Shown: positions 27,002 to 36,187, counted from the first letter of the stretch. The stretch: 64,000 bases of DNA from Aerolutibacter ruishenii (GCF_007830115.1 NZ_VLKP01000005.1:1-64000); one strand, 5' to 3'. Made by a program: numbers and translations. The notes: a model not told the origin generated them from the letters alone.

Positions 27002-27940
27002 ATGAATTGGCTCATCATGGTTCTTTCCTTGCCCACCGAGAATGCCACGGTGCGCCAGCGGGCTTGGCGCTCGCTCAAGGCGGCGGGTGCTGCGGCCCTG
27101 CGGGACGGTGTTTACGTGCTGCCAGCGGCGGCGGAGCACCGTGCCGTGCTCGAAGCGGTGGCGGTCGATGTGACCGGGGGTGGCGGTGCTACCCATCTGC
27201 TGACCGCCCAGGCCACCGACGAGGCGCCCTACGTAGCCCTGTTCGACCGCAGCCGGGACTACACCGAGCTGCTGGCCGATGCCACGCGGCTTCGTGAAAG
27301 CCTGCCCGACACTACGCCGTCAGAGGCGTTGAAGCACTCGCGCAAGTTGCGCAGGACCTTCGAGTCGATCACTGCGATCGACTTCTTCCCGGGCGAAGCG
27401 CGGCGGCAGGTCGAGGACACGCTGGCCGAGCTGGAAATGGCCTGTGCCCGCCTGCAGGCGCCAGACGAGCCGCGCTTTGTGGCCGGTACGATCCAGCGGC
27501 TGCGCACCGCCGATTACCAAGGCCGCCTGTGGGCCACGCGGCGACGTCCGTGGGTGGATCGGCTGGCCAGCGCTTGGTTGATCCGCCGCTTCATCGATCC
27601 CGAGGCCCGCATTCTGTGGCTCACCCACCCGGCTGACTGTCCGCCGGAGGCGTTGGGCTTCGACTTCGACGGCGCCACCTTCAGCCACGTCGCCCACCGC
27701 GTCACCTTCGAGGTGCTCGCCGCCAGCTTCGGCCTGGAACAAGGCCCGATCGCACGCGTGGGCCTGCTGGTGCATTACCTCGACGTGGGCGGCGCACCGC
27801 CGCCGGAAGCGTCGGGCGTGGAAAGCGTTCTGGCGGGATTGCGCGACACCGTGGCCGATGACGACCAGTTGCTGGAACGCGCCTGCGCCGTGTTCGACGG
27901 GCTGCTGGCCAGTTTCCGCAGCAACGGGAGCACCGCGTGA
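27002..27940 (+). CDS. chrB: Chromate resistance regulator ChrB, full length
   Basis: 312 residues. The N-terminal half (MNWLIMVLSLPTENATVRQR ...) is the ChrB regulatory domain. The C-terminal half from about residue 178 (TRRRPWVDRLASAWLIRRFI) is the ChrB_C domain. In Cupriavidus and Ochrobactrum, ChrB senses chromate and controls the chr operon. It is the first gene of the transposon cargo and has its own dyad-bearing promoter. A separate ChrB_C-only gene is found at 31177. The start fits family N-termini, although no Shine-Dalgarno sequence is visible. Confidence 0.92.
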   Translation: MNWLIMVLSLPTENATVRQRAWRSLKAAGAAALRDGVYVLPAAAEHRAVLEAVAVDVTGGGGATHLLTAQATDEAPYVALFDRSRDYTELLADATRLRESLPDTTPSEALKHSRKLRRTFESITAIDFFPGEARRQVEDTLAELEMACARLQAPDEPRFVAGTIQRLRTADYQGRLWATRRRPWVDRLASAWLIRRFIDPEARILWLTHPADCPPEALGFDFDGATFSHVAHRVTFEVLAASFGLEQGPIARVGLLVHYLDVGGAPPPEASGVESVLAGLRDTVADDDQLLERACAVFDGLLASFRSNGSTA

Positions 27941-28034
27941 ATCGCCTCCCACTCAATCGAAGCGCGCTCGCGATGCAGCAATGCGCGCACTGCATGGGCC
28001 GCACCTTTCTCCTCAAGCTCCGGTGATCACCGAG

Positions 28035-28790
28035 ATGACCATGACTTCACCAATCGACACGCAACGCCGCCACGTTCTGAGCCTGGCCGCTGCGGCCCCC
28101 CTCGCGCTGGGAGCCGCCAAGGCCGCCCATGCCGTTCCGACTTCGGAGACCACCGCCATGTCCACCTCCACACTTGCACCCGTCAGCACCCCCACGCTCA
28201 AGCCGCTGCCGTTCGACCCGTCCAAACTGAAAGGATTGTCCGAACGCCTGATCCGCTCGCATTGGGAGAACAACTACGGCGGCTCGGTCAAGGCGCTGGC
28301 CGTGACGAAGAAGCACCTTGCCGAGGCGCTCGCCGCACCGGACATGCCGCCGTACCTCTACAACGAACTCAAGCGGGAGCACCTGCTGCGCACCGGCTCG
28401 GTGGTGCTGCACGAGTACTACTTCGACAACCTGGGCGGCAGCGGCCAGGCCGATGCCGGCAGTCGCAAGGCCCTGGCCGAAGCCTTCGGCAGCTTCGATG
28501 CATGGGAAACCGAATTCCGCCGGATGGGCACCGGGCTGGGCGGCGGCTCGGGCTGGGTGGTACTCGGCTTCAACACCCACACCCGCCAGCTCGAGAACTA
28601 CTGGATGGCCGATCACGCTCACGGCCCGGCGGCCACGCTGCCCATCCTGGTGATGGACATGTACGAGCACTCCTACCAGATGGACTACGGCGCCGCGGCC
28701 GCCAAGTACGTGGACGCGTTCTTCCAGAACATCCAATGGGAAACCGTGGCGCAGCGACTGGAGGCCTGCTGCAGGCCTCCGGCTGCCTAG
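28035..28790 (+). CDS. chrC: Fe/Mn superoxide dismutase of the chromate cluster (ChrC type), with signal
   Basis: About 251 residues from 28035; ATG 28041 two codons on is equally possible. A twin-Arg-like N-terminus (TQRRHVLSLAAAAPLALG) suggests export, unusual for ChrC, which is often cytoplasmic. The dismutase body has the metal ligands His in LIRSHWENNYGG, His in LHEYYFDNLGG, and Asp/His in VMDMYEHSYQMDYG, plus GGGSGWVVLGF. It would remove superoxide formed during chromate reduction. It sits between chrB and the DUF1259 gene, all on the plus strand. The N-terminal extension of about 60 residues before the enzyme domain is low in complexity. Confidence 0.88.
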   Translation: MTMTSPIDTQRRHVLSLAAAAPLALGAAKAAHAVPTSETTAMSTSTLAPVSTPTLKPLPFDPSKLKGLSERLIRSHWENNYGGSVKALAVTKKHLAEALAAPDMPPYLYNELKREHLLRTGSVVLHEYYFDNLGGSGQADAGSRKALAEAFGSFDAWETEFRRMGTGLGGGSGWVVLGFNTHTRQLENYWMADHAHGPAATLPILVMDMYEHSYQMDYGAAAAKYVDAFFQNIQWETVAQRLEACCRPPAA

Positions 28791-28873
28791 CCCCACGTTC
28801 GCCCGTCCGATCGAGGCGCTGTCGCTCCGCGCGCAAGTTCCCCTTCCTCTTTTCGTCGATGACTGGAGTTGCC

Positions 28874-29797
28874 ATGAATGCCATACCTCACCGTGCCCTG
28901 CGGGCCACCACGCTGTCGCTGCTTTTGGTTTTGGGCTGGACCACAGTCCACGCGGCCGAAATCGACCCTGCCCGGATTGGCGAGGCCAGCGGCGCAGACG
29001 CAAAAGCGCAACCGGACGGGGTGGTTCGCATCGGATGGAGCCGCGACGATGTGGCGGTGACCGTCGACGGCGTGCGGCTGCCGCCGCCCGCAGGGCTCGG
29101 CTCGTGGGCCGCGTTCATGCCGGCGGACGAGAACGCGATGCTGATGGGTGACACCGTCGTCTTCGAGGATGAGGTCGATGCGGCGATGGACGCAGCGTTC
29201 AAGGCCGGCCTCGATGTGACCGGGCTCCACAACCATTTCTTCTTCGATTCTCCGAAGGTGTACTTCATGCACATCGGCGGTCACGGCGATCCGGTGCGAT
29301 TGGCCGGCAGCGTCAAAGAGGTGTGGGACGCCATCAAGGCCGTGCGCGCGCAGCGCCCGCAGCCGGCCACTGGCTTCGGCGGTCCCGTGCCCACACCGGG
29401 AAAGATTGATGCCGCTGCCATCTCCAAGGCCATCGGGCATCCACCGGAAATCACTGGCGACGTGGTGAAGGTGACGATCGGCCGGGAGGGACGCATGCAC
29501 GGCCGGCCGGTAGGCGGATCGATGGGCCTGACGACCTGGGCGGCCTTCACCGGGTCGGATCGGCTTGCTGCCGTCACCGGCGACGTGATCATGACCGCCG
29601 ACGAAGTCCAGCCGGTGCTGCGTGCACTGCGCCAGGCAGACTTCCACGTCGTGGCGCTGCACAACCACATGGTGGGCGAGCAGCCGGCGTTCTATTTCGT
29701 CCACTTCTGGGGCAAGGGGCCTGCGGCCGGGCTGGCCCAAGGGTTTCGCCGTGTGCTGGATGCCCAAAGTGCCCAAGTCAAATCCGCGGCGCGGTGA
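28874..29797 (+). CDS. chrL: DUF1259 (LppY/LpqO-type) exported protein, ChrL-like
   Basis: 307 residues with a Sec signal (LSLLLVLGWTTVHA). The start 28874 is preceded by TGGAGTTGCC. Two tandem repeats of the same fold are visible, each with a His-Asn-His motif: GLHNHFFFDSPKVYFMHIGG near 116 and ALHNHMVGEQPAFYFVHFWG near 265. DUF1259 proteins occur in chromate clusters under the name ChrL (LppY/LpqO relatives), with no known activity. The paired HNH motifs could bind a metal or an anion in the periplasm. The symbol rests on cluster position and family only. Confidence 0.8.
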   Translation: MNAIPHRALRATTLSLLLVLGWTTVHAAEIDPARIGEASGADAKAQPDGVVRIGWSRDDVAVTVDGVRLPPPAGLGSWAAFMPADENAMLMGDTVVFEDEVDAAMDAAFKAGLDVTGLHNHFFFDSPKVYFMHIGGHGDPVRLAGSVKEVWDAIKAVRAQRPQPATGFGGPVPTPGKIDAAAISKAIGHPPEITGDVVKVTIGREGRMHGRPVGGSMGLTTWAAFTGSDRLAAVTGDVIMTADEVQPVLRALRQADFHVVALHNHMVGEQPAFYFVHFWGKGPAAGLAQGFRRVLDAQSAQVKSAAR

Positions 29798-29839
29798 TCC
29801 GATGCACGACCTGACGCAAACAACGACCACGGGAGCCCC

Positions 29840-31102
29840 ATGAGCACAGTCACCAACCCTGTGGCCGCGAGCGAGACCAACGACGCGCCCACCTACGTGG
29901 TACCGCAAGAACCGTGGCTGCGGCTGTTCCTGCGGTTCCTACGCTTCGGCGCATTAGCCTGGGGTGGCCCGGTCGCCCAGATCGGCATGATCCGGCATGA
30001 ATTGGTGGAGCAAGAGCGCTGGATCAGCAGCGCCCAGTTCAACCGGGTGCTGGCCGTCTATCAGATCCTGCCGGGCCCAGAGGCGCACGAGTTGTGCGTG
30101 TATTTCGGGATGCTGTCGCGCGGCCGCTGGGGCGGTGTGCTGGCGGGCTTGGGCTTCATGCTCCCGGGGTTCGTGCTGATGTTCGCGCTATCGTGGGCGT
30201 ACGTGCGCTTCGGGTTGAAGGCCGACGGCGTGCTGGCCATCTTCGCGGCGGTCCAGGTGGCGGTGGCGGCGCTGATCGTGCGCGCCGTGTTTCGCATCGG
30301 CGGCCACGTCGTCACCGATCGCTGGCTCTGGGCGATCGCGATCCTGGCGACAGGTGCGCAGTTGGCCGGTGTGCACTTCGCGCTGATCCTCGCTGTGGGC
30401 GGGATCATCTACCTGATGGCACGCCACCGCCTCGGCATCGCCGCGCTGGGCGTGATCGGAGTGGCGGCCGCCGGGACCGTCGTGTTCGCAGTGCGCAACG
30501 GCGGCCTGGCCGGACTAGACGCGCTGAGTCACGCGGATGGACCGAGCGCGGCCGTGGCGCAGGCAACGGTACCGCTACTGCTGTTGTTCTGGTCCGGATT
30601 GAAGGCCGGCCTGTTGACGTTCGGTGGCGCCTATACCGTCATTCCATTCCTGCAGCGCGATGCCGTAACCCAGGGCGCGTGGATGAGCAATGCGCAGTTC
30701 CTTGACGGCCTGGCTTTGTCGGGATTGCTGCCGGCGCCGCTGATCATCTTTTCGACCTTCGTGGGCTACCTCGGCGGCGGGCCGTGGGGCGCAGTGGTGA
30801 TGACCGTGGGCATCTTCCTGCCGGCCTTCGCCTTCACGCTTTTGGGTCACGATGCCTTGGAACGCATAGTGCATCAGCCACGCGTGCGGCTTTTTTTGGA
30901 GGGCGTGACCGCAGGCGTGGTCGGCCTGATTGCGGGAACGACGCTGGCTCTTCTGCGCGTGAGCCTGACGGGTCTGGAGGCCCTGGTCCTGTTCGCGATC
31001 GTCCTGGGCGTCCTGTTCGCTTCCAAGGCGCGGCTGCTGATTCCGGCCGTGATCGCGGGCGCCGCGCTGTGGGGCTGGGCGTCGCAGGCACTTGGCCACT
31101 GA
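29840..31102 (+). CDS. chrA: Chromate efflux transporter ChrA
   Basis: 420 residues with two CHR domains in tandem. The first has FGALAWGGPVAQIGMIRHE, then W-I-S-S-A-Q-F and YQILPGPEAHEL. The second has TFGGAYTVIPFLQRDAV, then W-M-S-N-A-Q-F-L-D-G-L and LLPAPLIIF. About ten or more membrane helices. It exports chromate from the cytoplasm, driven by the membrane potential in studied members. GGGAGCCCC precedes the ATG. A GC hairpin follows 13 bases after the stop. A second, shorter-spaced relative is at 55716. Confidence 0.95.
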   Translation: MSTVTNPVAASETNDAPTYVVPQEPWLRLFLRFLRFGALAWGGPVAQIGMIRHELVEQERWISSAQFNRVLAVYQILPGPEAHELCVYFGMLSRGRWGGVLAGLGFMLPGFVLMFALSWAYVRFGLKADGVLAIFAAVQVAVAALIVRAVFRIGGHVVTDRWLWAIAILATGAQLAGVHFALILAVGGIIYLMARHRLGIAALGVIGVAAAGTVVFAVRNGGLAGLDALSHADGPSAAVAQATVPLLLLFWSGLKAGLLTFGGAYTVIPFLQRDAVTQGAWMSNAQFLDGLALSGLLPAPLIIFSTFVGYLGGGPWGAVVMTVGIFLPAFAFTLLGHDALERIVHQPRVRLFLEGVTAGVVGLIAGTTLALLRVSLTGLEALVLFAIVLGVLFASKARLLIPAVIAGAALWGWASQALGH

Positions 31103-31114
31103 ACCGGTTGGGCC

Positions 31115-31136
31115 GGGCGACGGAACGGCGTCGCCC
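31115..31136 (+). terminator. Hairpin between chrA and the ChrB_C gene
   Basis: GGGCGACG, six-base loop, CGTCGCCC, followed by TTCGAC. Perfect eight-base stem. No T run, so it may be a pause or partial terminator reducing expression of the downstream genes, or an RNA-stability element. Confidence 0.5.
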
Positions 31137-31176
31137 TTCGACATCACGCCGGCTGTTGCCGGAACGGAGGTGTACC

Positions 31177-31647
31177 GTGCAATGGGTAACCCGAGAACGT
31201 CCCAAGATTGATCGGATCGCCTGTCCCTGGCTGATCCGTCGCTTTATCGATCCGGAGGCGGAGTTCCTGTTCGTGCCGCCGGGTGAGGTGCTCTCGGTGG
31301 CGCGTACCACCAGCGCGATTCCCTACGATGTCCCGGACGTGGAGTTGAGTCACGTCGGCGAGCTGTGCAGCTTCGACGCCTTTCTTCACAAATACGCCCT
31401 GGACGATCCGGCACTGGCCGATCTCGCGCGAATCGTGCGCGGGGCCGACACCGCGCGCCTGGATCTGGCGCCGCAGTCGGCCGGGCTGCTGGCGATCTCC
31501 TTGGGGTTGTCCCAGCTGTTCGAAGACGACCACGAGATGCTGCGACACGGCATGGTGGTCTACGACGCGCTCTATGCCTGGAGCAAGCATGCCCAGGGCG
31601 AGCGCCATACCTGGAACCCGAACGCGCTCCTGGAGAAATCGCAATGA
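31177..31647 (+). CDS. Stand-alone ChrB C-terminal domain protein
   Basis: 156 residues from GTG 31177, preceded by GGAGG six bases upstream. The whole protein is the ChrB_C domain: TRERPKIDRIACPWLIRRFI then D-P-E-A-E-F-L-F-V. It lacks the N-terminal regulator half of the chrB product at 27002. Separate ChrB N- and C-domain genes are known in some actinobacteria; full-length plus isolated C-domain in one cluster is less usual. The Cys in ACPWLIRRF is absent from the chrB product (ASAWLIRRF), so only this copy has that possible metal or redox site. It overlaps the EF-hand gene by four bases. Confidence 0.85.
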   Translation: MQWVTRERPKIDRIACPWLIRRFIDPEAEFLFVPPGEVLSVARTTSAIPYDVPDVELSHVGELCSFDAFLHKYALDDPALADLARIVRGADTARLDLAPQSAGLLAISLGLSQLFEDDHEMLRHGMVVYDALYAWSKHAQGERHTWNPNALLEKSQ

Positions 31648-32039
31648 AGATCGCCCGACAGCCTGTCGCCTTCGTATTCGCAATCGCTGTGCTCGTGTCC
31701 ACGTTGCCAGCCCGTTCCAGCGGCCTGCAGGATGACGAAAGGGCGTCGCCGCCAGTACCGCCGGCGCCAACGACGTGCACTGAACTGGCCGCATTGGGGG
31801 ACACCGTTGACCTCACTTCGCGCGAGGTGGGCACGCTGAAGCAACGCTGCGACCTGGAAGATATCCGAGCCAAGTTCGCCCAACTGGATCGCAACCAAGA
31901 TGGCTACCTCAGTCTGGAGGAACTGCCCATGGAGCACACGCTCAGCCAACACTTCGCCGACGTGGACTTCGACGGCGACAAGCGGCTTTCGTTGGCGGAA
32001 GTCGCGGAGCACGACGCAGAGACGCACCCGATCGAGTGA
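31644..32039 (+). CDS. Exported EF-hand protein of the transposon cargo
   Basis: 131 residues with a signal peptide (VAFVFAIAVLVSTLPARSS). A Pro-rich segment and a Cys pair (CTELAAL ... LKQRC) precede two EF-hand loops, DRNQDGYLSLEE and DFDGDKRLSLAE. Calcium binding in the periplasm is likely; its role in chromate tolerance is unknown. It is coupled to the ChrB_C gene by the ATGA overlap, and TGGAGAAATCGC supplies the ribosome site. A different EF-hand protein sits just outside the transposon at 22552. Confidence 0.82.
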   Translation: MKIARQPVAFVFAIAVLVSTLPARSSGLQDDERASPPVPPAPTTCTELAALGDTVDLTSREVGTLKQRCDLEDIRAKFAQLDRNQDGYLSLEELPMEHTLSQHFADVDFDGDKRLSLAEVAEHDAETHPIE

Positions 32040-32097
32040 GGCCGACGCTCATGGGCTCGGACTCAACCACACCGCTCAACCAAACGGGAGGAACACC

Positions 32098-32823
32098 ATG
32101 CACATTCGACACCTTCTGACCGGACTTCTTGTCGGTTCCCTGTTCAGCGGGTGTGCCCGGTCTACGGAACCCACCTCCAGCGACCCGGCGCCACCGGTAT
32201 CCAACAAGGCGTTGACGTACGATTTCGACAGCACGCCGGTAGGGCAGGTCCCGCCGGGGTTTACCGCCGCGCTGACCGGTGCGGGCGCACCGGGCGAATG
32301 GCGCGTCCAGCAAGCGGACGACGCCCCTTCGGGCCGTCAGGTCCTGGTCCAGCTCAGCGACGATCGCACCAATGCCCGCTATCCGCATCTGGTGCGTGAC
32401 GATGCGAGTGCCCGGGACGCCGATATTTCCGTTCGCTTCAAGACCCTCAGCGGGACTGTGGACGCATCGGGAGGCATCGTCTTTCGTTACCAGGATCGCG
32501 GGAACTACTACGTCGTCCGTGCCAATTCCCTGGAAGACAACGTGGTGGCCTACAAGACGCAGAACGGCAAGCGCAGCAACATCGGGGTCAAGGGCAAGGG
32601 CAGCGCATATGGCGTCGAAGCCGAAGTGCCACATCAGCAATGGAACACATTGCGCGTGATCGCCAAGGGCCCGGTTTTCGAGGTATTTCTCAACGGCCGC
32701 AAACTGTTCGAGGTCGAGGATGCGACCTTCACCGCTCCTGGCAAGATCGGCTTGTGGACCAAGGCCGATGCCGTCACGCAGTTCGATGACCTGAGCGCAA
32801 CATCGCTGGACAAGCGCGAGTAA
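32098..32823 (+). CDS. Lipoprotein with a LamG/DUF1080-like jelly-roll domain
   Basis: 241 residues, lipobox LFSGC at the end of the signal (HLLTGLLVGSLFSGC). The rest is a beta-sandwich of the concanavalin-like type: YDFDSTPVGQVPPGF, then GGIVFRYQDRGNYYVVRANS, WNTLRVIAKGPVFEVFLNGR and GKIGLWTKADAVTQFDDL. That order is typical of DUF1080/LamG-type sugar- or ligand-binding folds. No catalytic residues can be picked with confidence. GGGAGGAACACC gives a strong ribosome site. It ends on the first base of the next ATG, so expression is coupled. Confidence 0.78.
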   Translation: MHIRHLLTGLLVGSLFSGCARSTEPTSSDPAPPVSNKALTYDFDSTPVGQVPPGFTAALTGAGAPGEWRVQQADDAPSGRQVLVQLSDDRTNARYPHLVRDDASARDADISVRFKTLSGTVDASGGIVFRYQDRGNYYVVRANSLEDNVVAYKTQNGKRSNIGVKGKGSAYGVEAEVPHQQWNTLRVIAKGPVFEVFLNGRKLFEVEDATFTAPGKIGLWTKADAVTQFDDLSATSLDKRE

Positions 32824-33590
32824 TGCGGACAGGGAGTGTGCCAGCACGACGCTGCGCCGCGACGGCGATGCCGTTCGCGCTCGTCGCCTCGCTGTCCGGG
32901 CATGCCGCCGGGCCGCCGCTGATCACCGATGACCCTGGCACACCCGGTGACGGTCGCTGGGAAATCAACCTCCCGATCACGCTGGAACAGACGCGCGATG
33001 AGCGGATCTTCGAGGCCCCGCTGCTCGACATCAACTATGGCCTGGGCGAGCGCACGCAACTCAAGTTCGAGGTGCCGTGGCTGGTGGTCGACCGCCGTGA
33101 CAACGGTACGACGGACGGGCTCGGCAACTCCGAAATCGGCATCAAGCATCGCTTCCTGGACGAGGATCGTCATGGTGTGTCCATGTCGATCTATCCTCAG
33201 CTCGAGTTCAACAACCCGACATCATCGGACGAGCGCGGCCTGGTCGATGAGGGCATGCGCTTCAAGTTGCCGGTTCAGATGACACGCTCGGCCGGACCTT
33301 TCGAGTGGTATCTGGAGGCGGGTTACGAGTTCGTCGAGGCAAGCGAAGATCAATGGCTTTACGGTGTCGCGACAAGCTATCGCGTCCATGGCCAACTGGA
33401 ACTGCTGGCCGAAGTTGCCGGCGTCGCCAGCCAGGATTTCGATGACGAAGCGCTGGTCTTCAATATCGGCACGAAGATCGGCATCAATGACCATCTCAAC
33501 CTGCTGTTGTCCGCCGGACGCAGCTTCCGCGGATCGTCCAGTGGTGAGCCGGAGTTGCTGGCTTACTGCGGGCTGCAGTTCCTTCCGTGA
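32823..33590 (+). CDS. Outer-membrane beta-barrel protein
   Basis: 255 residues. A short signal (AMPFALVASLSGHAAG) is followed by GPPLITDDPGTPGDGRWEIN, the entry motif of a family of predicted outer-membrane transporters (meta-pathway phenol degradation-like). Amphipathic strands alternate through the protein, such as QLKFEVPWLVVD, GNSEIGIKHRFL and EWYLEAGYEFVEA. It probably forms a pore that admits or releases a small solute. The lipoprotein upstream and the ABC system downstream suggest a linked uptake or export path across both membranes; the substrate is unknown. Confidence 0.75.
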   Translation: MRTGSVPARRCAATAMPFALVASLSGHAAGPPLITDDPGTPGDGRWEINLPITLEQTRDERIFEAPLLDINYGLGERTQLKFEVPWLVVDRRDNGTTDGLGNSEIGIKHRFLDEDRHGVSMSIYPQLEFNNPTSSDERGLVDEGMRFKLPVQMTRSAGPFEWYLEAGYEFVEASEDQWLYGVATSYRVHGQLELLAEVAGVASQDFDDEALVFNIGTKIGINDHLNLLLSAGRSFRGSSSGEPELLAYCGLQFLP

Positions 33591-33602
33591 TGGAGACTCG
33601 AC

Positions 33603-34646
33603 ATGACCAGAATGACTACCGCTTTGCTGACAGGCATTGCCGCGATGGGGATCCTGATCGGCTGCTCAAAAGACAGCGAGGCGCCCCGCCAATCCGGGGA
33701 GGTCGTCATCTATACCTCCGTGGACGAGATCTTCGCGCGCCCGGTCGCCGAGCAGTTCGAGAAGGAGACCGGCATCCGCGTCAGACTCGTCCCGGACACG
33801 GAAGAAACCAAGAGCACCGGCTTGCTTAATCGACTCATTGCCGAGAAGGATCGGCCGGTGGCCGATGTGTTCTGGAGCGGTGATCCGGTCCGCGCGGCGA
33901 TCCTCAAGGGCAAAGGGGTGTCCGCTGCCTATCGGCCGCCCACCGCGGCGGGGCTGCCGACGCGCTATTCCGATCCCGAGCATCACTGGACTGGTTTCTC
34001 CGCCCGTGCGCGTGTGCTCATCTACAACACCCAGTTGGTCAGCGAGGATCGCAAGCCGGCTTCGGTCATGGATTTGCTGGACGATCGCTTCAAAGACCGG
34101 GCATGCATCGCCAATCCGTTGTTCGGTACCACCTCGATGCACGCCGCGGCATTGTTCTCCGTGCTCGGCGAAGCGGCCGCGAAGCAATTCTTCGAAGGGT
34201 TCATCGCCAACGGCGGAAAGTTCCTGTCCTCCAACGGCGAGGTGCGGCGACGCACGGCGACCGGTGAGTGCGCGGTCGGGCTTACCGACACCGATGACTT
34301 CAATGTCGCCCGTATCGAGGGCAAGCCCGTGCGTGCGGTCTACCCGGACGCCACGGGTATGGGGACGTTGATCATCCCCAACAGCGTCGTGTTGATTGCG
34401 GGGGCGCCGCACGCCGATGCCGGCAAACAGTTCATCGACTACCTGCTGCGCGAGGAAACCGAACGGCGGCTGGCCGAAAGCGAGGCAGCACAAATGCCGG
34501 TGCGGCCGGGCGTGCCGGTTCCGCCGCATGTGGTGCCGCTGGAGCAGCTCTCGCCGATGACGGTGGACTATGCACAGCTCGCCCCGCTGCTGGAATCGCT
34601 CTCGCGCGGTTATCTCAAGCAGTGGGTGGATCGCAACCTGCAATGA
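33603..34646 (+). CDS. ABC solute-binding lipoprotein, Fe3+-type family
   Basis: 347 residues with lipobox LIGCS. The start EVVIYTSVDEIFARPVAEQF and the later PVADVFWSGDPVRA, DDRFKDRACIANPLFGT, and VGLTDTDDFNVARIEGKPV fit the iron(III)/phosphonate/thiamine class of periplasmic binding proteins. The Tyr pair that grips iron in FbpA-type proteins cannot be fixed by eye, so the ligand may be a different ion or organophosphonate. It overlaps the permease gene by four bases. Its presence within a chromate transposon could mean iron supply during chromate stress, or capture of an oxyanion; both are inference. Confidence 0.82.
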   Translation: MTRMTTALLTGIAAMGILIGCSKDSEAPRQSGEVVIYTSVDEIFARPVAEQFEKETGIRVRLVPDTEETKSTGLLNRLIAEKDRPVADVFWSGDPVRAAILKGKGVSAAYRPPTAAGLPTRYSDPEHHWTGFSARARVLIYNTQLVSEDRKPASVMDLLDDRFKDRACIANPLFGTTSMHAAALFSVLGEAAAKQFFEGFIANGGKFLSSNGEVRRRTATGECAVGLTDTDDFNVARIEGKPVRAVYPDATGMGTLIIPNSVVLIAGAPHADAGKQFIDYLLREETERRLAESEAAQMPVRPGVPVPPHVVPLEQLSPMTVDYAQLAPLLESLSRGYLKQWVDRNLQ

Positions 34647-36187
34647 TTTCGCCCCTGCGCCTCGAGCAGGGCGGCCACTGGCGCAGTGCGGGGCTGGCGA
34701 TCTGCTTCCTGCCCGTCTTCGCCGTGGTGACGGTGTTGCTCGGCCGCGCACTGCTGAGCGAATCCGGGGCCTGGCCCGATGCGTCGTTCGCATCGGCGTT
34801 GGGCGGCAGTCTGCGCATGGCGCTGGCCGTGGGGGCTATCGCCCTGGGGCTCGGCCTGCCGACGGGTTTGATGGCGGCGCTTTATCGTTTTCCAGGCCGA
34901 ACGTGGCTGCTCACGCTGGCCATGCTGCCGATCCTGGCGCCTTCGTTCCTGTGGGCCATCGGGTGGTCTGCGCTGGCATCCCATTGGGGCGCTGCGACGG
35001 GCCTGTTGGCGGGTGTACCTGGGCTGGTCCTCGCCCATGCCGGCGCCGCGATCCCGATCGTCGCGTTGACCACGTTCGCCGCCACCGGCAGCCTCACCGC
35101 TTCGCAGGTGGACGCGGTGCGCGTCAGCGGCGGAGAGACCGCGGTGGTGTGGCATGCCGCCCGGCACGTGGCGCCGCCGGCGTCGCTCGCGGCCGTGCTG
35201 GTCGCGGTGTTGATGCTGTCCGATCCTGGACCGGGGATGATTTTCGGCGTGCGGACCGTCGCCGGCGATCTGCTCACCAGCTTTTCGTCCCAGTACGATT
35301 TCCTGCTGGCCGCACGCCAGAGTCTTTGGCTGGCGGCCGTGGTGGTGGTGCTCACCGTTCCGATACTCGCCATGGCGACACCGCGCCTGGCTGACGCAGT
35401 CCTGGCCAGACAAGTCCGGCAGCTGCAGCCTGTGCTGCGACCGTTGCCGGGCGGCATCGCAGCGGCACTGCTCGCCTTGCTGGTTGTGGGCGGGTTGCTG
35501 GCACCGCTGACCGGCCTGTTGCTGCCGCTGCGTCCGGGCGCCAGCCTGCAGATGGCGACCGAAACCTTGGCGCGAACCGGCGTGGATACACTTCTGTATG
35601 CCTTAGGTGCCGGCGTACTGGCCACCGCATCGGGCTTTGTCGTCGCCATCTGCGCAGGGCGCACGCCACGCCTGCGCATCGCGACGTTGGTACTCGCGTT
35701 GATCGTACTGGTGCAACCGCCCGCATTGCTCGCATTGGGCGTCGTCGAACTTGCCGCATCCGCGCCCGCATCAGCCGATCCGGTGCTGCGCGGCCCGCTG
35801 GTAGTGTGCGTCACATTGGCGATGCGTTTGTTTCCGCTCGCGGTGCTGTTGGGCCTGCGGGCCTGGGGCGGATTCGCCCCCTCCTGGGCGCAAGCCGCCG
35901 CCGTGCACGGCGTTCCACTGTCTCGTTATCTCAGCCGCGTCGCCGCCCCCTTGCTGGCGCCCGGCGCGATGGCCTCGGTACTGCTGGTGGCATTGCTGGC
36001 CAGCGCCGACGTGAGCACGGTGCTGCTCCTGCACCCGCCCGGCCACCCCTCGCTGCCACTGACCATTTTCACCGTCATGGCCAATGCCCCGGAGGCCTGG
36101 ACCGCGGCGCTGTGCTTGATCTACGTCCTGGCCGTGATGGTGGTGCTGGGTATGGTGCGATTCGGCCTTGGCAGGTGGCCGGGATGA
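34643..36187 (+). CDS. ABC transporter permease, double-length Fe3+ type
   Basis: 514 residues with two binding-protein-dependent permease domains in tandem (about 1-260 and 270-514), the layout of FbpB/SfuB iron permeases. Around twelve hydrophobic segments. EAA-type loops appear as VDAVRVSGGETAVVWHAARH in the first half and AQAAAVHGVPLSRYLSRVAA in the second. ATG 34643 overlaps the binding-protein stop and the 3' end overlaps the ATPase start, so all three are made together. It forms the inner-membrane channel of the ABC system. Confidence 0.86.
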   Translation: MISPLRLEQGGHWRSAGLAICFLPVFAVVTVLLGRALLSESGAWPDASFASALGGSLRMALAVGAIALGLGLPTGLMAALYRFPGRTWLLTLAMLPILAPSFLWAIGWSALASHWGAATGLLAGVPGLVLAHAGAAIPIVALTTFAATGSLTASQVDAVRVSGGETAVVWHAARHVAPPASLAAVLVAVLMLSDPGPGMIFGVRTVAGDLLTSFSSQYDFLLAARQSLWLAAVVVVLTVPILAMATPRLADAVLARQVRQLQPVLRPLPGGIAAALLALLVVGGLLAPLTGLLLPLRPGASLQMATETLARTGVDTLLYALGAGVLATASGFVVAICAGRTPRLRIATLVLALIVLVQPPALLALGVVELAASAPASADPVLRGPLVVCVTLAMRLFPLAVLLGLRAWGGFAPSWAQAAAVHGVPLSRYLSRVAAPLLAPGAMASVLLVALLASADVSTVLLLHPPGHPSLPLTIFTVMANAPEAWTAALCLIYVLAVMVVLGMVRFGLGRWPG

